Assembly (NCBI GenBank): GCA_016783505.1
Contig: JADHWK010000025.1
Coordinates: forward strand, 1-30,058
From: Candidatus Zhuqueibacterota bacterium
GTDB taxonomy: Bacteria > BS750m-G25
Length of the DNA: 30,058 nucleotides
Direction of reading: 5' to 3'
Shown: positions 22,456-30,058 of the stretch, piece by piece
How positions within the stretch are numbered: the first letter of the stretch is position 1
Layout: each line of letters opens with the position of its first letter
Translations under genes and position numbers: made by a program
Notes under the pieces: generated by a model
What the model was told of the DNA's origin: nothing
What the model saw: only the letters and a program-made list of their open reading frames with translations
Databases searched by the model: none

Positions 22456-24589
22456 AAAAATTAACTTTATTTTTGGTGTTCACTGCCACCAGCCGGTGGG
22501 TAATTTCGACCATGTGTTCGAGGAGGCCTATCAGAAAAGCTACCTGCCATTCCTGGGGGTGCTGGAACAATTTCCCCAAATTCGGGTAGTCCTCCACTAC
22601 AGCGGTTCCCTTTTGGAATGGATTGAGGATCGGCACCCAGATTTTTTAAACCGGGTTAAGGAAATCATTCATCGGGGTCAGGCGGAACTTTTAACCGGGG
22701 GGTTCTACGAACCCATTTTGCCAATTATCCCCGATGAGGACAAAATCGGTCAGATCACATCGTATACGGAGCTATTAACCAAAAGATTCGCCTGTCATCC
22801 CCAGGGCCTGTGGCTTACCGAGAGGGTGTGGGAGCCCCATCTGGCGAAACCCCTGGCCCAGGCTGGGGTTCGATACATTGCGGTGGACGATTATCACTTC
22901 AAGAGCACGGGGATGGGGGAAGGGGAACTGGGGAGATATTTCATGACCGATGAATTGGGCAAAACCCTGGCCATCTTTCCCATCAGCGAACGGTTGAGGT
23001 ATTTGATCCCCTTTGAAAAGCCCGGGGATACCATCGAATATCTTAGATCGTGGGCGGACCCGTCCGGGGAAAGGCTGCTGGTGCTGGCCGACGACGGAGA
23101 GAAGTTCGGTCTATGGCCGGGGACCTATGACTGGGTCTATGGACAAAAATGGCTGGAGTCCTTTTTCAGGGATCTGGGGGAAAACGCCGATTGGATTTCA
23201 GTCACCACCTTCTCTGATTTTATGGAAAAGCATCCCCCGGCCGGTCGGGTTTATCTGCCCACCGCCTCCTATTTCGAGATGAGCCAGTGGACCCTGCCGG
23301 CCCAGAGCGGGGAGAAATTTGAGGCCCTGGTTGAGGACCTTAAGGAGAAAGGCCGGATTGAGGAGTATAAACCCTATTTAAAAGGGGGTTTCTGGCGAAA
23401 CTTTCTGGCCAAATATCCTGAGAGCAACAATATGCACAAACGTATGCTCCGGGTCAGCGGGATGATTCATCATTACGAGAAGGAAAAAGGCGTCCTTTTA
23501 AGAGAAGAGCGACGGGAACTCTATCGGGGCCAGACCAACTGCGGCTACTGGCATGGGGTGTTCGGTGGGCTTTACCTGCCCCACCTCCGGGATGCCGTCT
23601 ACCGCCACCTTCTAAAAGCCGAGCGGCTGCTGGAAGCACGGATTCATTCCGGTAAGGATTGGATCGAGGTGGAAAGGACGGATTTTGACAGGGATGGGTC
23701 GGATGAGATAATCGTTAACACTAAAAGTTTAAGCCTGTTTTTCTCACCGGGGGATGGGGGTCATCTCTTTGAGCTGGACTACAAACCCACTGATTTTAAC
23801 CTGATCAACACCCTGGCCCGGAGGCCGGAGAGCTACCATCGGGGGATTCGGGAGTACCATCCAGGGCAGCAAGAAGGGGAAAGGGAAACCAGCATTCATG
23901 ACCTCACCCGCCCGGTGGACGAGGATTTGAAGAGATTTCTGGTTTACGACCGGGCCCGCCGGGTTTCCCTGATTGATCATTTTCTGGGTCCCACCACCGA
24001 CCTGGACGGGTTCCGACTGGAAAGGTATAGGGAAGCCGGGGATTTTATAAAGGGGAGATACCAGGCTGCCGTAAGGGAGAGCAGGGGGAGGGTTCGGGTG
24101 CAGATGTCCAGGGAAGGGCGGGTAGTCGCAGATGGCCGCGAGGGAAAGCTTTCGGTTACAAAAACCATACAAATTCTGACTGGACGTGATGTTATTACTA
24201 TTGATTATGCCCTGCGCAATCTGGCGGCAGAGGGTGTTAAGCTATGGTTTGGTTCTGAGTTTAATTTTTCCATGCTGGGATCCAAAAATAAAGGGGTCAG
24301 ATACGTGATTCCAGGCGAAGATCTAAAGGCCAACGGATTGGGGGACAAGGGGGAATTGGTCGGGGTTCGAACCTTTCAGATTGTTGACGACCGCCAAGGA
24401 ATAGAGATTTCATTGGACTTTTTAGCGCCGGTAACCCTGTGGTATTTTCCCATCGAGACCATATCCCAATCAGAAAGTGGGTACGACAAATTGTATCAGT
24501 CTTCAGTTGTATTCCCGAATTGGAAGATTGATCTTAAACCGAAGGGAGCCTGGAAGGTTCGGTTTTTTTTAAGAATAGATTCAATATAA
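22448..24589 (+). CDS. GH57 4-alpha-glucanotransferase/alpha-amylase with DUF1925 and DUF1926
   Basis: 713 residues from the ATG at 22448, chosen because AAGGAG sits nine bases upstream; an upstream in-frame start at 22403 would overlap the previous gene further. GH57 barrel: FGVHCHQPVGNFDHVFEEAY, catalytic E125 in GLWLTERVWEP and D215/D216 in LADDGEKFGLWPGTYDWVY, matching the position of the Thermococcus litoralis 4-alpha-glucanotransferase residues E123 and D214. The middle helical domain contains KNFLAKYPESNNMHKRMLRVS-like sequence (DUF1925), and the C-terminal beta-sandwich (DUF1926) ends with the LWYFPIETISQSESGYDKLYQSS block. It transfers maltodextrin chains, helping to recycle or reshape glycogen. 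Confidence 0.9.
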   Translation: MFKKINFIFGVHCHQPVGNFDHVFEEAYQKSYLPFLGVLEQFPQIRVVLHYSGSLLEWIEDRHPDFLNRVKEIIHRGQAELLTGGFYEPILPIIPDEDKIGQITSYTELLTKRFACHPQGLWLTERVWEPHLAKPLAQAGVRYIAVDDYHFKSTGMGEGELGRYFMTDELGKTLAIFPISERLRYLIPFEKPGDTIEYLRSWADPSGERLLVLADDGEKFGLWPGTYDWVYGQKWLESFFRDLGENADWISVTTFSDFMEKHPPAGRVYLPTASYFEMSQWTLPAQSGEKFEALVEDLKEKGRIEEYKPYLKGGFWRNFLAKYPESNNMHKRMLRVSGMIHHYEKEKGVLLREERRELYRGQTNCGYWHGVFGGLYLPHLRDAVYRHLLKAERLLEARIHSGKDWIEVERTDFDRDGSDEIIVNTKSLSLFFSPGDGGHLFELDYKPTDFNLINTLARRPESYHRGIREYHPGQQEGERETSIHDLTRPVDEDLKRFLVYDRARRVSLIDHFLGPTTDLDGFRLERYREAGDFIKGRYQAAVRESRGRVRVQMSREGRVVADGREGKLSVTKTIQILTGRDVITIDYALRNLAAEGVKLWFGSEFNFSMLGSKNKGVRYVIPGEDLKANGLGDKGELVGVRTFQIVDDRQGIEISLDFLAPVTLWYFPIETISQSESGYDKLYQSSVVFPNWKIDLKPKGAWKVRFFLRIDSI

Positions 24590-24594
24590 AATTA

Positions 24595-24656
24595 CCCGCC
24601 AAGGGCGGTCAGACCCATACGGGGGCTACGCTCCGACCCGTAGGGGGTAACTCCGG
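24595..24656. repeat. Repeat CCCGCCAAGGGCGGTCAGACC ... GTAGGGGGTAAC-CCGG, copy 1
   Basis: Begins with the CCGCC-AAG-GGCGG palindrome at 24596 and ends in GACCCGTAGGGGGTAACTCCGG-like sequence. The same beginning and end recur at 27949-27993, where the middle is shorter by about 17 bases. It follows the glucanotransferase stop codon directly, where a terminator would be expected. Confidence 0.65.
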
Positions 24657-24678
24657 CATTGTAGTTTATCATAATGAT

Positions 24679-24702
24679 GTCGGGGATGAAAACATCCCCG
24701 AC
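24679..24702. repeat. Perfect hairpin GTCGGGGATG-AAAA-CATCCCCGAC
   Basis: A 10 bp perfect stem around an AAAA loop, 42 bases upstream of the galT-like start. No T tract follows, so it looks like a REP-type palindrome or an mRNA-stabilising stem rather than a terminator. Confidence 0.7.
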
Positions 24703-24743
24703 GAGCAGTAGAACCACAGATTTAATGAAGGAGAGTCACCACC

Positions 24744-25772
24744 ATGCCCGAACTGAGACACGACCCGATTCAGAAACGGTGGGTTATCATTTCCACGGAA
24801 AGATCGAGGCGACCCTCGGATTTTAAGGTGACCAGCCCCCCCCCTGACGACAAATTCTGTCCCTTCTGCGAGGGGAACGAGGATAAAACCCCGCTCGAAA
24901 TTTATTCCATCCGCCGGGACGGCACCCTGCCCAACACCCCCGGCTGGGAGGTGCGGGTGGTGCCCAATAAATTTCCCGCCCTGATGATCGAGGGGGAGCA
25001 TGACCGGGCCGGGGTGGGGCTCTATGACCGGATGAACGGCATTGGAGCCCATGAAGTGATCATTGAAATCCCCGATCACGGTAGTTCTATGGCTGACAGG
25101 CCGCTGGAAAATCTGGTGAAGGTATTCACTGTCTATAAAAACAGGCTTATAGACCTGATAAAGGATAGGCGGTTCAAATATATTTTAATCTTTAAAAACC
25201 ACGGTCGGGTGGCCGGGGCCTCCCTCTCCCATCCTCATACCCAGATAATCGCCACCCCGGTGACCCCCCGTACGGTGGCGGTGGAGCTGGAATCGGCCCG
25301 CGCTCACTATCAGCTTAAGGAGCGATGCATCTTCTGCGACATCATCAAGCAGGAGATCGAGGCCGGGGACCGGATCATCTGCATTGACGAAAATTATGTG
25401 GCCATTGCCCCTTACGCCTCCAGGCATCCCTTTGAGGCCTTCGTGGTCCCCCGGGCACACCGGCACGACTTCGGCGAATCCACTGAGGAGGAAATCTATC
25501 AACTGGCCGTTATGATGAAGGATCTGCTCGTTCGCTTAAAGCTCAGTTTAGGGGACCCGCCCTACAACTTTCTTTTCCACACGGCACCTAACGTGATCCC
25601 CCAACCCCGGCGGCCGGGCTATTGGGAGACGCTGTCCTTGGACTGGCACTGGCACATCGAAGTGCTGCCGCGGCTGACCCGAACGGCGGGGTTCGAATGG
25701 GGCACGGGCTTTTACATAAACCCTACCCGGCCGGAGGATGCGGCGAAGTTTTTGAGGGAGGTAGAAGTATAA
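24744..25772 (+). CDS. galT: GalT-family nucleotidyltransferase (galactose-1-phosphate uridylyltransferase)
   Basis: 342 residues of the HIT-superfamily GalT type. Zinc ligands C39 and C42 lie in CPFCEGNE. The active site is HPHTQ (163-167) with nucleophile H165, preceded by KNHGRVAGASLS. The second half repeats the HIT fold (CIFCDIIKQE; ...PYNFLFHTAP; DWHWHIEVLPRL). It moves UMP between UDP-glucose and galactose-1-phosphate. Because it sits inside an alpha-glucan cluster, an ADP-glucose-phosphorylase-like or other NDP-sugar specificity is also possible; sequence alone cannot decide. A GAAGGAGA ribosome binding site precedes the ATG. Confidence 0.85.
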   Translation: MPELRHDPIQKRWVIISTERSRRPSDFKVTSPPPDDKFCPFCEGNEDKTPLEIYSIRRDGTLPNTPGWEVRVVPNKFPALMIEGEHDRAGVGLYDRMNGIGAHEVIIEIPDHGSSMADRPLENLVKVFTVYKNRLIDLIKDRRFKYILIFKNHGRVAGASLSHPHTQIIATPVTPRTVAVELESARAHYQLKERCIFCDIIKQEIEAGDRIICIDENYVAIAPYASRHPFEAFVVPRAHRHDFGESTEEEIYQLAVMMKDLLVRLKLSLGDPPYNFLFHTAPNVIPQPRRPGYWETLSLDWHWHIEVLPRLTRTAGFEWGTGFYINPTRPEDAAKFLREVEV

Positions 25773-26086
25773 CTCACAAGAACAGATCACTAAACAACTA
25801 TTTGATTTTTCAATAGGGGGGTGTTTTGGAATGCATCGTCCGTCTTGTCACCGTATATCGTTTATCCCGAAGCTTCGGGAAGCCCGTATCGAAGCCTGGT
25901 ATTGAGCATTCGTAACCCGGCTTCCTTTAAGAAATGCCAGGAGACAAAAACCGATGAGATTGGCCGAAGGCCGGGCAACGAAAGCCGTAACCGATACAGG
26001 CAGCGTCACCGATAAACCGGTCACGATTATCGTCTAATTTATTTTTACAATAGTTTAGAGACCAATAACTTTTTCCTGGAGTCAAC
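25773..26086. other. Spacer without a recognised gene (hairpin plus a weak 27-codon frame)
   Basis: About 310 bp between galT and the branching enzyme gene. It contains the palindrome TCCCGAAGCTTCGGGA (25865-25880). A short frame at 25954-26037, with AGGAG ten bases before its ATG, would encode MRLAEGRATKAVTDTGSV and nine further residues; I do not recognise it and it may be chance. Longer frames here have no coding character. A promoter for the branching enzyme could lie in the AT-rich last 50 bases. Confidence 0.4.
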
Positions 26087-27793
26087 ATGAAAAAGCCTTA
26101 CGGATATTTTTCCTTTGTTTTACACAGCCATCTGCCGTATGTCCTGGCTCACGGCGGCTGGCCCCACGGGACCGACTGGCTGTTCGAGGCGGCGGCTGAG
26201 ACCTATCTTCCACTGTTGAACCTCCTGTTTGACTTAAAGGAGACAGGGATAGCCCCGAAGTTGACCCTGGGGATCACCCCGGTGCTGGCTGAGCAGTTGG
26301 CCGATGACCGCTTCAAGGGGGGATTGGCTGATTATTTGGAAATGAAGATAAAATCCGCCCAGGAAAATAAAAAGGAGTTTGAAAGTGTCGGGCAGCCCCA
26401 CCGGGCCGCCCTAGCCGGGATGTGGAAGGACCATTTTGAGGGGCTTCGGAGCTCTTTTAACGACCGTTATCACCGGGATCTGGTCGGGGCGTTCCGAGAG
26501 CTTCAGGATGATGGGACCATTGGGATTATCACCTCGGCGGCCACCCACGGCTACCTTCCCCTGCTGGAGACGGACCAGAGCGTCCAGGCCCAGATAAAAT
26601 GTGGGGTCGCTTCCTATGAGAAGCATTTCGGCCGCCGGCCCCAGGGCATCTGGCTGCCCGAATGTGCCTACCGACCGAGTTACCAATGGGCCTCGCCGTT
26701 GGGGGGAGAGAAGCCCTATCTACGGAAAGGCATCGAAGAGGTTCTGGCTGATGAGGGAATTCTTTATTTCATCGTTGACTCCCATCTTTTAAAAGGGGGA
26801 CGGGCCATCGGGGCCTATCTGGATCGCTTCGAGGCCCTGAAGGTCTTGTGGCAGCGGTTTGCCGAGAGCTACCAGCCCCGGGAAGAGGATAAGGAAAAAT
26901 TTTCCTGTTCGGTATACCTGGCTGGGTCGGAGGGGAGCCCCAAGACCACCGCCTTTTTTGCCCGGGATGAAAAGACAGGGCTTCAGGTCTGGTCAGGGGA
27001 ATGGGGTTACCCCGGGGACGGCTGGTATCTGGATTTTCATAAAAAGCATTTCCCAGGGGGACACCGCTACTGGAGGGTTACATCGGCCAAGGCGGACCTG
27101 GCCGATAAGCACGAATACGATCCTGCCAAGGTGGATGAAATTCTGGGCAATCAGGTTCACCATTTCGTCGAGCTCGTCAAGGAAACGCTGAAATCGCATT
27201 TTGAAAGGACGGGTGAGGCCGGGGTTATCTGTGCCCCTTACGATACCGAGCTTTTCGGCCATTGGTGGTTCGAGGGACCCCGATGGATCGCCGGGGTGCT
27301 AAAACGAATTGCCCAGGACCCGGAAATAGAGCTCACAACCCTGGGGGAGCATCTGGGTCGGGCCCAGCCCCGGGGGGTGGTCTCCCTGTCTGAGGGATCC
27401 TGGGGGGAAGGGGGTTTCCATTACATCTGGTTCAATGACTGGAACCGCTGGACCTGGAGGCATATCTACGATGCCGAGAAGAGGATGATCGGGCTGGTCA
27501 AATCCAGCCCAAGAACGGCTGATGGGAAGCTATACCGGATTTTAAAGCAACTGGCCCGGGAGCTTTTGCTTCTGGAAAGCTCAGACTGGCAGTTTCTGAT
27601 CAGCACCTGGTCGGCCCGGGACTACGCCGAAGGGCGGGTGGTCCTGCATACGGAAAACTTCAACCGGTTGGCCGAAATGGCTGAAAAGTTCCTCGGAGGG
27701 AAAGAAATTGGGGATGGGGATTGGGCGTTTCTGGATACGCTGGAAAGAAACGACTGCCTGTTTCCAAACGTTGATCCTTCCTGGTGGCTATGA
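26087..27793 (+). CDS. GH57 1,4-alpha-glucan branching enzyme
   Basis: The 568-residue enzyme makes alpha-1,6 branches in glycogen. It begins GYFSFVLHSHLPYVLAHGGWPHGTDWLFEA, the signature start of GH57 branching enzymes (HSHLPY, WPxGxxWLxEA). The catalytic pair is E192 in GIWLPECAYRPSYQW and D386 in APYDTELFGHWWFEGP, equivalent to E183 and D354 of the Thermococcus kodakarensis enzyme. The C-terminal DUF1957 helices carry SEGSWGEGGFHYIWFNDWNRWTW and ELLLLESSDWQFLISTWSA, needed for branching specificity. With the two upstream GH57 enzymes and the ROK kinase it completes a glycogen building and recycling set; glycogen synthase is not in the window. Confidence 0.92.
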   Translation: MKKPYGYFSFVLHSHLPYVLAHGGWPHGTDWLFEAAAETYLPLLNLLFDLKETGIAPKLTLGITPVLAEQLADDRFKGGLADYLEMKIKSAQENKKEFESVGQPHRAALAGMWKDHFEGLRSSFNDRYHRDLVGAFRELQDDGTIGIITSAATHGYLPLLETDQSVQAQIKCGVASYEKHFGRRPQGIWLPECAYRPSYQWASPLGGEKPYLRKGIEEVLADEGILYFIVDSHLLKGGRAIGAYLDRFEALKVLWQRFAESYQPREEDKEKFSCSVYLAGSEGSPKTTAFFARDEKTGLQVWSGEWGYPGDGWYLDFHKKHFPGGHRYWRVTSAKADLADKHEYDPAKVDEILGNQVHHFVELVKETLKSHFERTGEAGVICAPYDTELFGHWWFEGPRWIAGVLKRIAQDPEIELTTLGEHLGRAQPRGVVSLSEGSWGEGGFHYIWFNDWNRWTWRHIYDAEKRMIGLVKSSPRTADGKLYRILKQLARELLLLESSDWQFLISTWSARDYAEGRVVLHTENFNRLAEMAEKFLGGKEIGDGDWAFLDTLERNDCLFPNVDPSWWL

Positions 27794-28019
27794 GAGTAGG
27801 TCCGAAATGAAGTTTGAAGTGTGAAATGCGAAGCTCGGAGTCACCGCTTTAGCGGTTTATAGATTTTATATTCATTCTGGGCTATCCAAAGACCACAAGA
27901 ATCAAAGATAAGAAGGAATATTCTTTCTTATAAATTATATTTGTTGTGCCCGCCAAGGGCGGTCAGACCTCGACCCGTAGGGGGTAACACCGGATTAGTT
28001 ATTGTTTTTCTTAAATAAA
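27794..28019. other. Spacer with three small palindromes
   Basis: No gene seen. It contains ACCGC-TTTA-GCGGT (27843-27856), an imperfect TAAGAAGGAAT/ATTCTTTCTTA hairpin (27909-27930) and the second copy of the CCCGCCAAGGGCGG repeat (27949-27993). Confidence 0.5.
27949..27993. repeat. Repeat CCCGCCAAGGGCGGTCAGACC ... GTAGGGGGTAAC-CCGG, copy 2
   Basis: Matches both ends of 24595-24656. The central CATACGGGGGCTACGC-like segment of copy 1 is missing, leaving GACCTCGACCCGTAGG. It is placed immediately upstream of the DUF72 gene, so it is not tied to one kind of position. Confidence 0.65.
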
Positions 28020-28760
28020 ATGATCTCATTTACGGAGAGGAAACTTCACATCGGCACTTCGGGATATTATTATAAACATTGGGTTGACCTATTTTATCCC
28101 AAGGATGTGAGGAAGGAGAGATGGCTGGAGTTCTACGCCGGGCGTTTTGGCACCGTGGAGATTAACTCCACCTTTTACCACCTGCCCCGGGAGAAGATGG
28201 TGGACGGCTGGCGAAAAAGGGTTCCGGATAATTTTTTATACACTTTTAAGGTCAATCGCCGGATCACCCATGTTAAAAAACTTAATGAAGCCCGGGAGGA
28301 CCTCTACCGATTTCTTCACCTGATCAAGCCCTTAAAAGTGGCGGGAAAGCTGGGGACCCTGCTGTTTCAACTGCCACCGAGCATGAAAGTCAACGCCAAG
28401 AGGCTGGAAGAATTTTTGGAAATTCTGCCCACCGGGTATAAATGCGTATTCGAATTCCGTAATCCTAGCTGGTTCAGTGAACAAATCTATTCTCTGTTAA
28501 GGAAATACGGGGCCGGGTTCTGCATTATGGATCTGCAGGGGTTTAAACCTGTCATCAGGGCTACGGCCCCGTTCGTCTATTTCCGCTTCCATGGGCCTAA
28601 TGTCCCCTACAGTTCTCCCTATTCAGACCAGGAACTTAAGATGTGGGCGGGTCATATACGGGGATTTCTAAAAGAGGGCAGGGAGGTTTTTGCCTATTTC
28701 AACAACGACATCGGGGGGTATGCGGTCGGGAACGCCCTAACTTTAGAACAATTGGTGTAA
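28020..28760 (+). CDS. DUF72 family protein
   Basis: 246 residues from the ATG at 28020; an in-frame TTG at 28002 would add six residues but lies next to the repeat. The family pattern is clear: LHIGTSGYYYKHWVDLFYP at the start, FGTVEINSTFYHLP, LGTLLFQLPPS, VFEFRNPSW, then YFRFHGPN and VFAYFNNDIGGYAVGNALTL at the end. DUF72 proteins are TIM-barrel-like and of unknown function; the conserved acidic and histidine residues suggest an enzyme. The product is shorter than some members at the N-terminus but looks complete. No operon partner is certain; the phosphatase gene follows after 35 bases. Confidence 0.85.
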   Translation: MISFTERKLHIGTSGYYYKHWVDLFYPKDVRKERWLEFYAGRFGTVEINSTFYHLPREKMVDGWRKRVPDNFLYTFKVNRRITHVKKLNEAREDLYRFLHLIKPLKVAGKLGTLLFQLPPSMKVNAKRLEEFLEILPTGYKCVFEFRNPSWFSEQIYSLLRKYGAGFCIMDLQGFKPVIRATAPFVYFRFHGPNVPYSSPYSDQELKMWAGHIRGFLKEGREVFAYFNNDIGGYAVGNALTLEQLV

Positions 28761-28795
28761 GTCAGGTTTTTTATCCGTTTTTAGTTGTTCTTACA

Positions 28796-30058
28796 ATGAG
28801 AAAATCCCAGGTAGAAATAGAGAAGGAAATCCAGTCCCGGATCGATCGGGTGATCGAGACAATCATGTCCTATCTGGATATACAGAGCATCAGGGACAAG
28901 TTTCTGGACCTTATTGTCTCGGAGATCGGACCTCTGCTATCCATCACCCGGGGACGCATCTGGGAGGCCCGAAAGGACCATTATGAATGCGTAAAAGAGA
29001 TTGGTGAGAGTCAAGAATCGGTGGGGAAGACCGTTTCCAAGGATTATCCACCCATCCGGAGGATCATCGAAGAGGGGTTCGTCATCTACTCCCAGAAGGA
29101 GGCCATCGCCGACCCGGAAGTGGAGGGGGAGATAAAGACGGGGTTTATGTCCACCGGGGTGGCTATCGGAGACCAGGCCGATCTAATCGGGGGGTTTACC
29201 GTTAAGGGTAAGTTCAAATGGCAAAGGCAGATGCTGGAAAGGATGCTGAAGCGCATCTCCCGGGGGACCTCCATCGCCCTGCACAACGCCGAACGGTATC
29301 AGCAGGCAGTTAAGGATTTCACGGACATGGAGCGGCAGATGTTGATCGCCCGCATCATTCAGGAAAAGCTGCTCCCCAAATCCCCGAGATTTGAAGGATT
29401 TGACATCTACGGTAAGCTGATCAGTTCCAAATACGTGGGAGGGGATTATTATAATTTTCTGAACCTGGGGGACGCTGGCCTGGGGATCGCCATCGCCGAC
29501 GTGGCCGGCAAGGGGCTTCCGGCGGCCCTGCTTACCAATACCCTGGACGGAGCCCTGGGGATGAAGGTGCAGGATGAATCCAAGGTGAACACCATCGTAC
29601 GGAGGCTGAATAACTTCTTGACAGAAAAGACGAGCCAGGAGACCTTCATCACCTTTTTCTACGGCGAACTTTCACGGGAGGGATTATTTAGTTATTGCAA
29701 CGCCGGCCATAATGCTCCACTGCTTTTTTCGGGACAGCAGATTTCGGAGCTGGACGCCGGGGGTCCCCCCCTGGGGTTAGTGGAAAAGACACCCTATCGG
29801 CTGGGGTCGGTACAGATGGAAAAGGGGGATATTTTAGTCCTGTTCACCGACGGTATCAGCGAGGCCCCGGGCCAGAAAGGGGGGGAATTCGGGGTGGAAC
29901 AGATAAAGATTGTTGTATCCAAAAACAGGGGATTGAAGGCCATTCAATTGGCCAATCGGATCTTCAACGCGGTGGAGATGCACCAGTGGGGTTACGTCGG
30001 GGATGAACTGGAGACCGACGATAAGACACTGATTGTGGTAAGATATTTAGCATCGGAT
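28796..30058 (+). CDS. SpoIIE/RsbU-type PP2C serine phosphatase with GAF-like sensor, 3' partial
   Basis: The frame runs from the ATG at 28796 without a stop to the window end (421 codons seen). Residues about 1-175 form a GAF-like sensory region with helical edges. From about 180 comes the PPM/PP2C phosphatase: RIIQEKLLPKSPRFEGFDIYG, metal Asp D217 in YVGGDYYNF, D235 in IADVAGKGLPAALLTN, TFFYGELSREGLFSYCNAGHNAPLL and VLFTDGISEAPGQKGGEFG. These enzymes dephosphorylate STAS anti-anti-sigma proteins in partner-switching control. The last segment (GDELETDDKTLIVVRYLA) is nearly the normal end of the domain, so only a few residues are probably missing. Confidence 0.88.
   Translation, partial: MRKSQVEIEKEIQSRIDRVIETIMSYLDIQSIRDKFLDLIVSEIGPLLSITRGRIWEARKDHYECVKEIGESQESVGKTVSKDYPPIRRIIEEGFVIYSQKEAIADPEVEGEIKTGFMSTGVAIGDQADLIGGFTVKGKFKWQRQMLERMLKRISRGTSIALHNAERYQQAVKDFTDMERQMLIARIIQEKLLPKSPRFEGFDIYGKLISSKYVGGDYYNFLNLGDAGLGIAIADVAGKGLPAALLTNTLDGALGMKVQDESKVNTIVRRLNNFLTEKTSQETFITFFYGELSREGLFSYCNAGHNAPLLFSGQQISELDAGGPPLGLVEKTPYRLGSVQMEKGDILVLFTDGISEAPGQKGGEFGVEQIKIVVSKNRGLKAIQLANRIFNAVEMHQWGYVGDELETDDKTLIVVRYLASD

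Noticed and set aside
23744-24172. 142-codon minus-strand frame inside the glucanotransferase gene
   Set aside because: Pro-rich, without recognisable domains, and antisense to the conserved DUF1926 region.
25821-26015. 64-codon frame in the galT-branching enzyme spacer
   Set aside because: No ribosome binding site, crosses the TCCCGAAGCTTCGGGA palindrome, and the product looks random.

Overview
This is a 30 kb bacterial chromosome window, not phage or plasmid. The backbone is moderately GC-rich with many G-runs. A PorV/PorQ-like outer-membrane barrel and a secreted Reg_prop-type propeller protein suggest a Gram-negative, FCB-like lineage or an uncultured candidate phylum of that kind (inference). 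Three GH57 enzymes and a MetV-MetF fusion fit an anaerobic, possibly thermophilic relative. I cannot name a species.

Layout. 1-1808: a two-subunit aconitase-superfamily hydro-lyase (LeuC/LeuD type, 5' end cut by the window edge). 1805-3900: outer-membrane barrel, endonuclease III and a Lys/Pro-rich small protein, overlapping and probably cotranscribed with the small subunit. 4105-6999: one large protein joining an MrfA-type helicase to an MrfB-type DEDDy exonuclease. 7127-7672 (minus): a single-domain response regulator with a leader that can form two mutually exclusive RNA folds. 7774-8463: RadC. 8554-9210: a REP-associated tyrosine transposase carrying palindromes inside its own gene. 9250-10893: fused MetV-MetF. 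11087-12733: propeller protein.

12734-19210 is a visibly AT-richer accessory island. It holds a YoaP-like GNAT/thioredoxin-fold protein, an amidohydrolase broken by an internal deletion, remnants of a BrnT/BrnA-like toxin-antitoxin pair, and a two-gene unit: a single-chain Eco57I-like restriction-methyltransferase overlapping a degenerate DprA/SLOG-fold protein. That pair is the best candidate for an undescribed defence module here. Short related sequences lie on both sides of the GNAT/amidohydrolase part.

19245-27793 is an alpha-glucan cluster: ROK sugar kinase, GH57 amylase-like enzyme, GH57 4-alpha-glucanotransferase, GalT-type nucleotidyltransferase and GH57 branching enzyme. Together they could build, trim and remobilise glycogen, feeding sugar phosphates to central metabolism. 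It is followed by a DUF72 protein and a SpoIIE/RsbU-type PP2C phosphatase that runs off the window.

Several small palindromic repeat families sit between the backbone genes. I saw no rRNA, tRNA, CRISPR array or complete insertion sequence.
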